Assembly: GCA_018350325.1 (NCBI GenBank)
Contig: JAEVLN010000002.1
Location: forward strand, 5,873,456 to 5,937,455
Direction: 5' to 3'
From: Globodera rostochiensis
Taxonomy: Eukaryota > Nematoda > Chromadorea > Rhabditida > Heteroderidae
Length of the DNA stretch: 64,000 bases
Part shown: piece after piece, positions 1 through 11,811 of the stretch
Layout of the letters: each line of letters starts with the position of its first letter
How positions within the stretch are numbered: the stretch's first letter is position 1
The notes under the pieces: model-generated
Told to the model about the DNA's origin: nothing
Seen by the model: only the letters and a program-made list of their open reading frames with translations
Databases searched by the model: none
Translations under genes and position numbers: made by a program

Positions 1-8
1 GTAAATAA

Positions 9-180
9 AAAAGGTCCCAACTTGATTTGACAAAAACCGGTTTGGGGTTCAGTTAACTGGGTAGAGCCCAAAACCGAAACCGGGGTCGCACACCAGCCTA
101 GACCCCCGGTTAAAACCGACCATGACCAATCCATTTTTATGATTTCTTCTCTCCAAAACCAAATCGTTGAGAAAAATTGT
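9..180 (+). repeat. GC-richer dispersed repeat, copy 1
   Basis: A GC-richer block in AT-rich DNA with the signature AAAACCGAAACCGGGGTC near its middle. A second, diverged copy lies in the same orientation at 3,072-3,255, sharing the start (GGTCCC-ACTTG-TTTGACAAAAACCG) and the end (CCATTTTTATGA-T-CTTCTCT). No open frame persists through both copies, so it looks like a non-coding interspersed element. Neither terminal inverted repeats nor target duplications are clear, so its class is unknown. Confidence 0.75.
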
Positions 181-955
181 TGGTGTTGAGAAATATGATC
201 GGTAATTTAAATACAACAACTCACACGGATATCCTTCACTCTCACTTAAGCCATCGAAGTAAAATGCTTAAGTTAGCAACTTTTGAATTGCAGAAATTTA
301 TGCCACCCCATAATTTTTTTAATAATTATCTAAAAATCTTTTAAAAAAATATTGTAGAAATTACAAAATATTATTTAAATAAATGAAGAAAATTAAAATT
401 ATATACCTTCAGAATGCGAAAGTATAGCTCATTTTTAAACACGTCCAAATATTATTTAAAACATTTTAAAACCTTCCGAAACAGAGACGAGCATTATCTG
501 GCAGCCTACTCGAGAAAGCCGGAAGTACAACTTTAAATAAGATAGAAACTGCAAAATTAATTACATTTTACAAAATAATTTTAATAAATAATAATTAAAT
601 CATATTAAAGTCACAGTGAATATAACCTTAATTACTGGTTGAACCAATAATATATTTAGTATATTGAATAAAACTTAAAATTTTTTAGCCGGATAAATAA
701 ATAAAATTATTTAACATTTTAAGCAATATTGATTATTAATTGTATTTTAACAAGTCAATATAACTAAATAACTAGTTGTGTGAGGTACATCCATGTCTAT
801 GTAGTGCTGCCAAAGCGTTAACGCGCTTATAGAGCTTCGCTACCTAGTTCGGGGGTTGGGGTGTGTAGTTTTTTCTTACAATATTTTTGATTGAAAAATT
901 GCGCGTATTTTTCTGCATTTTATAACACCAGATGCACTGTTGGGTATTCTTTTTT

Positions 956-1012
956 ATGAAATTCTTTACTTTTATATCTTTGACGATTTCTCTTATTGTT
1001 ACTTTAGCTCAG
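956..1012 (+). CDS. Candidate first exon encoding a signal peptide
   Basis: An ATG opens a 19-codon frame (MKFFTFISLTISLIVTLAQ) with a basic second residue, a continuous hydrophobic core and a small-residue TLA-Q end, a textbook secretory signal peptide. It runs directly into GTAATT, a good splice donor, in phase 0. Two downstream pieces could follow: 2,432-2,484 (acceptor TTCTACACAG, donor GTAAGT), and the segment after TACTTTTTCAG at about 2,859 that stays open to 2,984. The joins are my inference. A short secreted protein, perhaps an effector, would fit, but introns of 1 kb or more are long compared with the others proposed here. No homology recognised. Confidence 0.4.
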
Positions 1013-2029
1013 GTAATTAATATTTTTAAATTATAAAATCTGCTATAAACTCATAGTTTTGCATATTAAAAATTAATATCGTCAAATTCTTTATTTAATG
1101 CACTTGATTACGAATGCGTTAAAGGAAAAATTGAATAAAGCCTTCTTGAATCGATTTTTGAAAATTAAGGAAAAAACGACTTTTGACTAACAAAATCCTT
1201 AGCTCAAATAAATTTCTAGCAAAAAAAATGTACTCAATTTTGAAAATTTAATTTAAATTGAAATATGGATAAATAAATAAATAATACTTTGACTAAAATA
1301 AATCTCACACCAAAAATAGTAATTGTATTAAGAAAACAATAAATATGGTTGCCCTTGTTAATGTTAATTCAAATACAAAATAATATATTACACTTGAAAA
1401 ATAAGATAAAAGGTTTCGGATTAATTAACAATTTATACAACCGTTGCCGCAAACCACAAAAAGAAATCTGTTTAATAATTTTGTATTAAAATAATAACTG
1501 ATAAAAAAAGAACCATTATTTGATAAGATTTGAAACAATGATTGCGAAGTTCTGGGATGGCACATAGTCAATAATATACAAAAACTCATGTTCACACTTA
1601 GTATTCAAAAAATTTACCAATTGCCCAATTAATTCAAAAAATAAATTTTATCATTAAATTCTTTGATTTATTTTGCATTGTTAAAAATAATATAATAAAT
1701 ATGCATGATAAAATGAGCAAATATTTTAATGCTTTAAACGCGCATTACTATCCGATCGTCAGTTGCGGGTTGATGAAAAAATTACTTAAAAGAAACAAAT
1801 TTGCAATGAATGTATAAATAATTGTATATTTGAAAATATTTTTATAATTGATAAAATTACATAAATTATCAAAACAATAAGTTTTAATGATAAAAAAGTA
1901 AAGCAATTTTTGGGGTAAAGTTAATGTGTTTTCATTAAAATTAGCAATACAAATTTGTAACTTGTTTTCAATTTTTAAAATAAAATAAATTTTTATTTTA
2001 TTTTTATAAACATTCATAACTTGTTTAGA

Positions 2030-2098
2030 CGGTCCAATGTAGGCATAAAAAAAATTGTCCGAATTAAAAGCACACACTTAAATTTGCCATGTGTGCGA
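2030..2098 (+). repeat. Inverted fragment of the 18.8/46.0 kb repeat
   Basis: The words CGGTCCAATGTAGGCATA and TTGTCCGAATTAAAAGCAC are the reverse complement of the sequence at about 18,790-18,840 and 45,955-46,010. It is a short, damaged, inverted copy of the segment that carries the 40-residue minus-strand open frame at 18,766-18,888. In this copy the frame is broken. Confidence 0.6.
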
Positions 2099-2431
2099 AC
2101 TTTAAAAAGTTTGAACAATAAAAAATGTTTTATATTTTACTAAAATTTATTAAATCCTTGAAATGCCTTATCAGAATAAAGTATGATGGCTCAGAGGCGA
2201 CTTGCGAAAGTCTGTGAAGATCCAATTTTCGGTTGCATGAAATAAAAAAATATTTAAAAAGTTTAAGCGACTGCTAATTTAAATTGTTTGGGGGAAAAAT
2301 GTAACCAATATAAAATAAAGACATCAAAATAATTGAATCTAAGCGTCTTAAATAATAGAATAAAACATTCCAGCGGAACCACAAAATTATTATAAATCAA
2401 TGTCAAATGAATTTGCGAATGTTCTACACAG

Positions 2432-2484
2432 GCTGATAAAGCAGTGCTCTCTAGAAAATGGAGAGACATGCTGGCGCTTCGCCT
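2432..2484 (+). CDS. Candidate internal exon
   Basis: A 53-bp GC-richer segment bounded by an acceptor (TTCTACACAG) and a strong donor (GTAAGTCA). It reads ADKAVLSRKWRDMLALR in phase 0, the phase left by the signal-peptide exon at 956-1,012. Whether the two belong together is unproven, and the minus strand also has an open frame here. No family recognised. Confidence 0.25.
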
Positions 2485-3071
2485 GTAAGTCATTTTGCAT
2501 GTTTAAATACTTTATAAAAATAAAGCGTAAAAAGGTTTTATTAAGAAATATTCGTGGAGTACTGCTATATTTAAATTAATTCTTTTTAAAAAATGTCTTA
2601 TTTTTAATCATATTATAATTACACGATAGACAATTAATTACTCGATTTTTGCTAAAAAAATATAAATTTTATTTTTAAAAATCAATTAAAATAAGAATTT
2701 TGTTCTTAAAATAAATTACCACAATTAAATATCCGCACGTCAAAAGAAACGGTGACGAATAAAGCAAACATTAATTAACCAAATAAAGCTAGATGTGTAA
2801 ATGCAGGACGAAAAATGCAAAATATCAACGGTTAGATCTATTTAATGTACTTTTTCAGAAAATTTTCTTGGAAACACTGGATTTGAAACAAATTTTAAGA
2901 CAGTGTGGGAGTATCGAAAAAAATGAATTTTTAGGGGGGTGCATTTTCTTTAACTTAGGTTTAGAGTTTGTAACCCAAATTTAAAAAAAACAAGTTCTTA
3001 AGAATGTGAGGGTTACCATCGGGAAAATTATTTAAGATTTTAACGATATTTGTTAAGAAAATTAGTTCAAA

Positions 3072-3255
3072 AAAAGGGTCCCCACTTGGTTTGACAAAAA
3101 CCGTTTGGGGTTTCGGTTAACCGAGTCGCCCAAAAACCGAAACCGGGGTCACAAAACCAGCCTTACCAAAACCCGGGACCCCCAAGTTAAAACGACCGTG
3201 ACCAACCCATTTTTATGAATTACTTCTCTAAACCCGAATTGTTGAGAAAAAAGGG
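3072..3255 (+). repeat. GC-richer dispersed repeat, copy 2
   Basis: Diverged direct copy of the repeat at 9-180. It again contains AAAACCGAAACCGGGGTC and ends with CCATTTTTATGA. It is followed by a short GC run (GTCCCGGTCCCGGCGG) resembling the CCGGTCCCGG units inside the hAT MITE at 61.6-62.3 kb. Confidence 0.75.
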
Positions 3256-3633
3256 GTGTACATTTAGTCCCGGTCCCGGCGGAACCAAAAACAGGGAATT
3301 TCAATTTTTTCAAAAACAAAATGGAAAATTGTAAATGATTAAGAATTTATTATTAAAAAGAAAATTGTAAAAGGAACTGGCAGCTTTTCTTAGATCTGTG
3401 TTACAGCATTGCAAAATACTCCAAGGTAATTAAAAGTGAACGACAGTCAGTATTCAACACATTATTCAGCGAATTATGATTAAAAAAAGCTGTTGAAATC
3501 ATTTAAATCAAAGCAAAAAATACGACGAAAATATCTTCAAAAATGTATTTAAATAAATTTTATTGAAAGCAATGGAAAATCAAAATTTTTAAAATAATTA
3601 AAACAAGCTTCATCGAATTTATTTCTAGTTTAA

Positions 3634-3858
3634 TTTTTTATTCATAAACTAAGACATAGAACAGGATGCTACTACCTACAAATTATCTTCAATCGGGAGC
3701 ACTGGCTTTCTCAAGCTGCTCCCCATTTTGCTCAAAAAACACTTGCTAAACCTCAAATGACGGTCAGTGGCAGATGGGGAAAGGGTGCACTTAATTTAAT
3801 TCAAAAATTTAAATTAAGCGAATCGTCAACTGAGCTATACGTGCAAATGAAACTCTAA
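3634..3858 (+). CDS. Open frame, gene fragment or last exon (unknown)
   Basis: Seventy-four sense codons are open up to TAA. The middle and end have balanced, protein-like composition (FNREHWLSQAAPHFAQ, then KPQMTVSGRWGKG, ending ELYVQMKL), unlike the surrounding poly-A/T DNA. There is no ATG near the start, so it would be a 3' exon; AGAACAG at about 3,659-3,665 is a weak acceptor. SGRWGK superficially resembles an amidated neuropeptide site, but the usual second basic residue is missing (GKG). I do not recognise a family. Confidence 0.35.
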   Translation, partial: FFIHKLRHRTGCYYLQIIFNREHWLSQAAPHFAQKTLAKPQMTVSGRWGKGALNLIQKFKLSESSTELYVQMKL

Positions 3859-4185
3859 ATAATTCTAAACGGCTGAGAAATAAAACGAACATAAAAAGAT
3901 TATATATTTATTTTTAAAAAATCAATGATTTAATAAAACAATAAATGCCAATTAAAGGTTTCCACCTATCGGGTTTCTGAAACCAGTTACAAATTTTTAA
4001 ATTCTTTCCCACTCCCTTACTTTGGGGCTCTGCACAAAAATTAGTTTTTAAAAATAAATGATGAAAATGGTCAATTAATAATTTTCTAATAATATTTAAT
4101 TTAATTTTTGGAATTCATTTCTCAGAATTAATGGGCTCTGAAAGCCGCGGATTGAATCGAACAAAGAGCAATAATCTTTCTGCTT

Positions 4186-4477
4186 TTGTTCCTCACAAAA
4201 ATAGAAGCATTTTGCCCTTCAGCGGGAAAGCCGCAGGATGATGAACCTCATATATGTATAAAATTAATAAGAATTTGGCAAGCAACAAATAGGCATTTAT
4301 TATTTGATAAATTGTATAACTATATGTTTAAATATAATTTGGTAATGATGTTTGAAACTGATTTGATCGAATGTAGACGAATTCATTCGTTTGGATGATT
4401 TTAAGCCAATTTTTGAAAATTTTGGAACAGAACCAGAAGGTGCATTAACTCACAAATATATTAAAAATGTTAAATAA
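4186..4477 (+). pseudogene. Gene fragment in two overlapping frames
   Basis: One + frame (4,186-4,398) reads protein-like text including KPQDDEPHICIKLIRIW and FDKLYNYMF. A second + frame (4,367-4,477) continues with VDEFIRLDDFKPIFENFG and ends at TAA. The overlap suggests one coding sequence broken by a single frameshift near 4,370-4,395, though two exons are possible. Nothing in it matches a family I can name. Confidence 0.35.
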
Positions 4478-5177
4478 AAATGAAGAAATGTATTATAAAA
4501 AATCTATGCACCTAAAGTGCAGTGATAATTTATTGTCTAACTGTGAGCTTTTGAAAAATTATATAATCGCAACTATCATATATATTATTTTAATCAATTT
4601 CATTTAACTTGCGAGAATGCGAAGAATTTGTTCTGATTCTACAAATACTGCCATAATTAATTCCCAAACACTTTCCCAAATGGCTAGATATTAATAATGT
4701 TTACACAAATAAAAAAACAGTCAAAGCAGCCAATATTATTTAAATTAAAGCAATAATAATTTTGACATTATACACAAATATTTGATTTTTCCTCACTTAT
4801 TTATTGACGTTATATTTTAATGTAAATTCGACTATTTATATTCGCTTTAAGCAAATTTAAACCAAAATATCTTTGAATTTAAAATGAAACTAAACTTTTG
4901 TTGTCGTTAATAACAATAAAAATATTGCAGCTTTTTTTAATTAAATAGCTTTATTAAGATAGGATTATGCACAAAAATCATTTGATGTTGACAGTTCCTT
5001 AAGATTGCAAGGAATAAAAAGCAAATAATTAAAAAACATTTAGTCTTAAAAAATACATTAGTAAAATATTTGATGTAATGAAAATTAATACAGCTTTAAT
5101 AATTTAGAAAATTATTTACGATGAAACAATAAATTTTCTGACAATTGCACTTAAGGATAATATAATAAAGCTTATAA

Positions 5178-5309
5178 TTGTTACACATTGCAGAAAAAGC
5201 CATAATTAAACAAACCTCAAAGGCACAGATTAACATTATGCCGCGCGCCGTCAACCCTCATTTGCTTTCGATAATTTCCTGGCATTACGCGCGTAATGGA
5301 ATAATATAA
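5178..5309 (+). CDS. Open frame around a GC-rich patch (unknown)
   Basis: Forty-three codons open to TAA, including HIAEKAIIKQTSKAQ and MPRAVNPHLLSIISWHY. A possible acceptor (ACACATTGCAG) lies at its start. The 3' half is much more GC-rich than its surroundings and contains the perfect palindrome ATTACGCGCGTAAT. No family recognised; chance is not excluded. Confidence 0.22.
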   Translation: MLHIAEKAIIKQTSKAQINIMPRAVNPHLLSIISWHYARNGII

Positions 5310-6232
5310 TAAACATAATAAACCAAGTACCAAAACGTATTCGGCATTTAGACAATAAAAGGCATAGCAAAACAATTATTTTAAATGCAAATTAGAAAAT
5401 TCTAAAGTTTTTACTTAAAATAACCAACGTGCACCAACAAAATAAAGAGAAGACTGAGAGCTCACAAATAATAAAAAAGATGTTATAGAAAAATGTCAAC
5501 TATTAATAAAAATCAACTCAAAAGTTCAAAAATTGAATTTTCCTTTATGAGCTATCTATTGTAATTTTGAAAATCCTCTATGAGTAAAAACTCTGCACAA
5601 AAATGTGTGCATAAAAATGACTAGCAACATTCAAAATTGGCTTTAAGTAAAGCGCCATAAATACATAAAAAAGAGATTCAACTTTAAAAAATTGAACAAA
5701 CCACAGAGATTTGCGTGAGCAATGTAAACTTTATTATTATGGACTTTTTAAATATTTTATGTTTCATAAAGCATTTATTGTATAAAATAAAAGCCAAACC
5801 ATTTGCATTTTAATACAAGAATATTATTGAAATTAAAATCAAAAATTCATTTGGCTTGATTGACTTAAAACCTAATTTCGCTAACTTTGATATTTATTAT
5901 ATAGGAGAATCGACAATAATCGTCGTGATGGTCCGTTAGTCCCTGCATAAAATATAAATTAAAAAACATTACATCCAATTTTGGTGTAGGAAACACCGCG
6001 CTAATGATTATACTGAAAAATTAGCAATTTTTTTCTAAAAAATACTTTGACCAAAAGATCAACAAATAAAAACAATTTTAAGATTATAAAATTTTTACTT
6101 CTATAAACTGAGTTAAATATAAAGCAATATGTTGAAACATATAAATAAATCTATTAAAGCAAAATGCAAAACTTTTGCAGAGAATCTACTAAAATTACAT
6201 CTTGCGATTTTTTTTGCTTTAATATTGATAGA

Positions 6233-6790
6233 TTGGAGAGAGCCGGTTAATTGGGTTAATTAATTAAAAGTCATTAAATGCATCAATCTTTTTTTTAAAA
6301 TTGCAAATATTATTCAACGGTTAAACTAAAAAATTAAATTAGCATTTATAAAGTGTTCTAAATCTAGAAACCTGATGCTTAATTATTTTAAATTTAAAAA
6401 TTATTATTACTTATTATTCAATTCAAAAAATAATAATTAATTTAAAATATTCAAAATATTTGCAATGAACATGTTATGCCCGATTGAAGAATATAAAACA
6501 ATAGTAAACAGAATGGCTGTAAATTCTCGATGAGTACTTATTTGAGAACAGAAATATTAAAAAAATTTAAAACATTGGAAATGATTAATATTTCCAAATT
6601 GGAAATGGCGAGATTGAATTAGGTGAAATAAATGTGGATGGCTTACCTATTTATAAAAAGAAATAATTGTTAAGTCTGATTTTAATTGTTTTTTTATACA
6701 AGTAATGATTGATTAAATGCTACATTCAATATGTTTACTTCGGCATGATGATCATAAAATTTATATAAAAATTATTTAATTTGACTAATA
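6233..6790 (+). repeat. A-rich repeat A, copy 1
   Basis: Shares long collinear similarity with 12,798-13,373, starting GGAGAGAGCCGGTT and ending at CTTCGGCATGATGATCA, with small indels throughout. Fragments recur near 24,290-24,510 and 28,020-28,145. It runs directly into repeat R1 (6,735-7,000). Non-coding as far as I can see. Confidence 0.8.
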
Positions 6791-7010
6791 GCCCAGCTTA
6801 CAGGCGTCTTCTGCTTTTGCATCGAAGGCACAATTAAGCAAGTTAAAAATAATAAGAAAATTTACTATTTGGCACTTAACAATTTAAAATTTTAAATAAT
6901 TGGATTACGCCGTCAAGATCGGTCCTTGCCGCAATTCATAAAACTACAAATAACATAGTTAATAAACAAATCAATGAAAATTTATAAAGCCAAAGAAATT
7001 ACCAAAAATA
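6735..7010 (+). repeat. Repeat R1, oldest-looking copy
   Basis: Contains CGGCATGATGAT, the GCGTCTTCTGC-TTTGCATCGA patch, a TTTACTATTTGGCACTTAA word and GCCGTCAAGA. More similar copies lie at 24,747-24,961, 28,425-28,640 and 29,065-29,391. A tiny ATG frame starting MKIYKAKE at its end corresponds to MKIHYKVKE in the younger copies. Confidence 0.75.
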
Positions 7011-8028
7011 TCAATTTTACTTAAAAATTCTAGATTTATAATAATTGGTATGCGCTTACAATATTTACTGGATGAAAAGGGCCCTGTGATGATCAATCCA
7101 AAATGTAATTAATTATAAAAAATCAACTTTTTATTGATGCTTGCTTTTTTTTATTAATTTACATAATGGATAAAAAGCAGAAAAGCTTAATTTATCTTAA
7201 AAAAATACCTAAAAAAATTAACCACAAACAGGAAAAGAGGTCCACCGCAAATGTCAATTTTTTTGCATAAAGAAATAAACCTAATTCAATAAAAATTTAT
7301 TGAAATTAAAGTTCTACATACAAAGCTCCGTACATTCTGAAAGCTTGGGATTTAATGACCGTGTACAAGGCATAGTGCAAACATAAAGTAAACACTACAA
7401 ATATATATATCTAATTTTGATTGAAGTCAACTCGAATTCGGACTTGAATTTCCAAATCCATTGGATTAAATAATGCATGTAATATTATTGATTAATTTTT
7501 TAAATTTTTCATCAAACAATTAATTTTAAAAAAGTAAAATAATTTTAAAAAATTTACTACTATAACATAAATAGAAAAAAAGAAAATCAAGTATGTATTC
7601 TAATGAATTGTCTTTATTCTTAATAATAAATTTTAATAATATTATATATAAGTATTATTGATCATGTTTAAAAGACCACACCCGACATGCTTTTTACTGA
7701 AAACGTAAAAATCAATTGAAAACAACTTTTAATATAATATGACGGACGCTTTCATTGCATCGGTCGGAAAAATTTATTGATCAATTTTTGTCGAGAATCA
7801 AAGTAACACTTATTTGAAACAAAGCCAAAATGTAAGCTCGGTGCCGGTTTTTTAAAGAATATCAAATCAATAACGAAACAGCAAAAAAAAAAAAATCAAA
7901 AAATTACCAAAAACATAATACCAATACCCAAAGATAAAAAAATGAAATATCTATAAAACGATAGCTTGACGGATTTGTCAAAGTAATGGCGGAGTGTGTC
8001 GAAAAAGTGAATAAAGACTAAAGCCTAA

Positions 8029-8181
8029 GGTTCATTTTATTGCGAGTCATTCGATGTAAAAGACAGGCTGCAACGCAAAAATCTGCAAGCCCGATGGATT
8101 GGCGAAACAACATTAGAAGTGTTTCCGTGCGTCAATATCTGGCAACAGGGCAAAATAAAATATTCAAAGACCATAAATTAA
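8029..8181 (+). CDS. Open frame, possible exon (unknown)
   Basis: Fifty codons open to TAA with convincing composition: SFYCESFDVKDRLQRKN, then LQARWIGETTLEVFPC and NIWQQGKIKYSKTIN. A second + frame across the same bases (8,040-8,270) is also open but has a less balanced composition. No ATG, so presumably an exon or fragment. A short frame just upstream (MAECVEKVNKD, ending about 8,020) may belong to the same broken gene. Function unknown. Confidence 0.38.
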   Translation, partial: GSFYCESFDVKDRLQRKNLQARWIGETTLEVFPCVNIWQQGKIKYSKTIN

Positions 8182-8756
8182 CAGATAACACCTATCTATT
8201 ATATGCCAAATTGGTTATAAGCTATATAAATAATTTTATAAAGACAAACATTAATATTATAACAAAATAATGAATTTTTTAAGTTAAAAAAAATTAACTC
8301 CAAATAATTCTTTTAAAGTGCAAATCTACTAAAGTAAATAAATTATTACTTATACATATGTATATTTATTTAGCTATTAAAATGGTTGAAAAATTTTCGT
8401 CTACTTCAAATGGAAAATTTACCAACGAAAAGTAATCAACAAAAGAAACTGTTTAAACAAATTTGTCACATCCGGAATATATCGTATTAAAAAGCAATGA
8501 ATTAAGTTTAATCTAATAAACTAAATTCAGGGAGCATAATAAAATAATATTTAAATTACTTATAACAAATAAATTTGTAAAGAAATTAAATATTTAGAAA
8601 AGAAATAATCAATCACAATAAAAATAAAAACAAATTTGTAAATGATGAGCGAAGAAACAGAAAAAAAATTGAGCTCAAATATTAACCTTTTATCTTAAAT
8701 ATTACTAGTATTTTAAATATCAATCAATAAAGCAAGATTTTTATCAATTATTATGT

Positions 8757-9030
8757 TTTAAGTGGGCGGGCGAGCTTTTTCGGGCGAATATTTTTGGGTT
8801 TTTCCTCTGGGCGGGTTTTGCCGGGCGAATACCGGGCTTTAGCCCGGATTCCTGAAAAAATCGGAATATCGGGCGAATATTTGAAATTTTTTTTGAACAG
8901 CATAAAGTTAAAAAATTTCTCCGAATTTTGCCGATTTTTGAATTTTTCAAGATATGTACAAGTTTTATTGAGAGTTCTGCTTTACTTCCGGAGACAGGGG
9001 GGGTCGCGGCAGTGCCGATAGGCGGCGCGA
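8757..9030 (+). repeat. GC-rich element with GGGCGAATA words
   Basis: A low-complexity GC-rich block with repeated words GGGCGAATA and CGGGC, plus a local palindrome (CCGGGCTTTAGCCCGG). It ends with a run of G and GGCGGCGCGAG. The open frames across it on both strands follow from the repeats, with no protein signature. Probably a degenerate non-autonomous element; no clear terminal repeats. Confidence 0.6.
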
Positions 9031-9760
9031 GAAAATTTTACATTTTTGACTCAATTTTAAAAAATTTACCAAATTACCTTTTATTTAATTTTGACAAAAA
9101 AAGCAAGTACATAAATTTCAATTATGATGAGGAGGACGACTGTGAAAAAGAATATGAATTTACAACAATACATGATTTGTGTATAATGGACTCATTTTCC
9201 CGAGGCGCAAATTGAATTTAAAATATAACCTAGACTCCGTAAAAATTACATCTTCAATTGCAAAAGGTACTTAATCTCATTTTGAGGAGTATAATTATCA
9301 TTTTATTGCCAGTTGGAAATAATAAAATAAAAATTATTTAAATGAATAAAACTCATTAATGAAATTATAAACCCAATCCTTAAAATATCATAGTTTTTAA
9401 AACAAATATTACAATTAGGCGAGACAAGTACAAAAGTATTATTTTATCATTTTATCTTAGAAATTTTTATTAAATAAAACATTTTCAATGTGTATATAAT
9501 ACAATACTAAAAACAAATGATAAGCTGCAAAATTGGTGGGTTTATCATTTTTTTATAAATTTAAATAATGTTGTTAAAAAATAAATCTCATCATATGGTA
9601 TTTTATTAAGAAACATTGAAACAAGTAAATTATTATGTAAGTATAAAATATTTTCATTATTTTACATAAATTTAGCAAAGAATACGTTCTATAAGTTATT
9701 TTATTTGAATAAATAGAACCTAACATTGATTTTCTAAAAAATGGCTAAAATGTTAAAAAA

Positions 9761-9952
9761 ATGATTACCCATTTTAGTGAAGACTTAGCCTCAATAGTTA
9801 ATCTTTTTAATGGGGATATAGGGGTGTGGAGGGAGAAAAAATGGAAAAGGTGTCGGTTGCATAATTGGAATGTAACAAATCCGCCGATTCCTCTTGCTAC
9901 AATAATCCGTCAACCAACACCAACGCTTCTAAAATATATTCAGGTCAGATAA
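9761..9952 (+). CDS. Open frame with splice-donor-like end (unknown)
   Basis: ATG-initiated frame reading HFSEDLASIVNLFNGDIG, then WKRCRLHNWNVTNPPIP and LLKYIQVR. Just before the stop is CAG|GTCAGA, a plausible splice donor, so it may be an exon that continues. The later half is markedly less AT-rich than its surroundings. No homology recognised. Confidence 0.3.
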   Translation: MITHFSEDLASIVNLFNGDIGVWREKKWKRCRLHNWNVTNPPIPLATIIRQPTPTLLKYIQVR

Positions 9953-10149
9953 AAAATGGCTAATGCGGTTTAAGCGCAAATAAATATTATTTTGCCTTTC
10001 TTCATTTCTAAAAATTATGTCCAACAGTTAGATTATTCTCAGGAATATTAACTAGTTTTTTGGCAACTATTGCATTTAATGGAATAATAAAACAAAACAA
10101 AAATTTAAAATAAAAAAATTTACAAAAAAGTACAACAGTATTTGTTTGC

Positions 10150-10248
10150 ATGAGTGAAGGGGCCGCGGCGGGAAATTTTGAAAATTCTCTGCAATATGCA
10201 CCCGTCATTGACAAAAAATACTTATTTATCTTTTACAGTTATATTTAA
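10150..10248 (+). CDS. Short ATG frame in a GC-rich patch
   Basis: Encodes MSEGAAAGNFENSLQYAP followed by VIDKKYLF and a hydrophobic end, 32 residues. The GGGGCCGCGGCGG core is the most GC-rich bit for several kb. A second + frame is also open, so strand and frame are uncertain. A related GGGGCCGCGAGAA word recurs at about 10,566 and GGAGCCGCGAGAA at about 10,859 in a local duplicated motif. Confidence 0.22.
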   Translation: MSEGAAAGNFENSLQYAPVIDKKYLFIFYSYI

Positions 10249-11159
10249 CAAGAATGCCCAAAATTTTATAAAAAATAAAGAAGGCAAAGCAATGTAAGAC
10301 AAACAAATTTAAATCAAATACCCATTAAATCAACGGTTTAATTTACTTCAAGTTGCGAATTTATATAATTAATTAAAGTACATAAAAATACAAAGCGTAA
10401 CTTCAAAAATCCAATTCATAAAACTACAAAACAACATAGTTTTTTAGTCGCCCAACAAACATTTATTTATTTACAAAATATAGCAACATAAAAAAATGCC
10501 TTTAAATGAATAGCCATCTGAAAATTTGACAGGCACAACTTCTATCCATGGGTTATTTTTGCTAAGTGGGGCCGCGAGAAATGCTTATTTAAATCATATT
10601 TAAATAATACTCATTCACAAGATTAACAACATTTCACTCTAAAATTAGTACTTAAAATTAAATATAAACATTCTTCACTTCTATCTTAGTTGCCATGAAT
10701 TTGGCTTAGAGAAAAAAATTTGAAGGATCGTCGCAGAATATTATTTTTACAATTTAAAAAAGTAAAAGTATGGCAATTTTTTACAAAAAGAAATAAACCT
10801 AATTCATACTGATTTGTCGTCTGTCACCACTTCTACCCATCGATTGTTTTTGCGAATTGGAGCCGCGAGAATATGTAAACCATATTAAAATATTACACTA
10901 TGATAAACTATATAAATCGCGAGATGGCTGCACCGCTGCAACTAGCGTATTGCGGTGTGTTTAGTTTTGTTGGATTTTTTTTTATAATTTAGCCGTATTT
11001 TGTCGGTAACGGTTATATCAAAAAATCAAAAATTATTTCATTATAATAAAATAAAACACTGAATAATTTAACAGAATTTTTGATTCTCGATCAAATGGTT
11101 TCGAGAGTTCGATCGAGAATCTCGATCCGAGATTCACAATCTTGTTTCAATTTTACTTG

Positions 11160-11275
11160 AATTAAGCGGTTAAATAAAGCTTTTAGCAAAATCAGGTTTT
11201 TTGGTCATAAATGAGGATTTTTTGCCTGCCAAATAAGTCTTTTGACAATTTTCATCTGGAAACCCTGTAGATAAC
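11160..11275 (-). repeat. Short dispersed element, inverted copy
   Basis: Reads TTTAGCAAAAT-AGG-TTTTTGGTCATAAATGAGG and ends CATCTGGAAACCCTG. The reverse complement of a related element is at 25,935-26,055, which begins CAGGGCTCGCAGATGAAAA. The CAGGG end resembles hAT-superfamily termini, but target duplications are not evident. Confidence 0.6.
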
Positions 11276-11664
11276 CAACGCTCCATGAGAAATAGACAAC
11301 AAATAGGGCTAAATTTAAGGGTTTACAAAGAAAAATTAAAAATTTTATCAAAAATTTATTTTAAAAAATTACTCAAGACAAGATATGCGTATGGAGAAAT
11401 TGATTTGATATTTACCAGTACTAAATTAAAAAAAATAAATCACAAAAACTATACTTTTTTAATCTTAATTTATGTTTGTTATTATACTTCTTTTAATAAA
11501 TCAATAAATCTATTAAAACAATTTATAAAAAAAGCAATTCAAATATTATAATCTATTTAGCCATCCCATCAATCTTTACATAGCCAGCACAATATATTGA
11601 TCTAGCCGTTTACGCAAACACAAACAATGTTGTTAGTACTTATCATAAAATAAAATTTAACTAA

Positions 11665-11811
11665 ACTTTAAATTCCCCCTTTGCGGAGGCGGTGAACAAA
11701 GAGTTTTCGCGCATATTGCATAATAATGCGAACGCGGCTGTCAGAGCGAAAGTCTGTACGATCAAGATAGCCGAGAAATTGCGGGGAAGAACAATTTTTA
11801 TTTTAGTTTAA
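11665..11811 (+). CDS. Open frame, probable exon (unknown)
   Basis: Forty-eight codons open to TAA: SPFAEAVNKEFSRILHN, then ANAAVRAKVCTIKIAEKLRG. The alternating charged/hydrophobic pattern suggests an amphipathic helix and the DNA is clearly GC-richer than its flanks, so I judge it genuine coding sequence or a fresh relic. No start codon, so an upstream exon is needed. No family recognised. Confidence 0.4.
   Translation, partial: TLNSPFAEAVNKEFSRILHNNANAAVRAKVCTIKIAEKLRGRTIFILV

Noticed and set aside
781..870. GC-richer patch possibly a tRNA or promoter
   Set aside because: No cloverleaf or A/B box pair could be drawn; no tRNA was recognised anywhere in the window.
1748..2077. 109-codon minus-strand frame
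   Set aside because: Mostly Asn/Ile/Phe/Lys translation of AT-rich DNA; its start is translated from the inverted repeat fragment at 2,030-2,098.
8744..9215. Several overlapping open frames on both strands
   Set aside because: They translate the GC-rich GGGCGAATA repeat and have no consistent protein signature.
10335..10360. Resemblance to the nematode spliced-leader start GGTTTAATTACCCAAG
   Set aside because: The similarity (GGTTTAATTTACTTCAAG) needs several mismatches and an insertion, there is no following donor, Sm site or 5S rRNA nearby.
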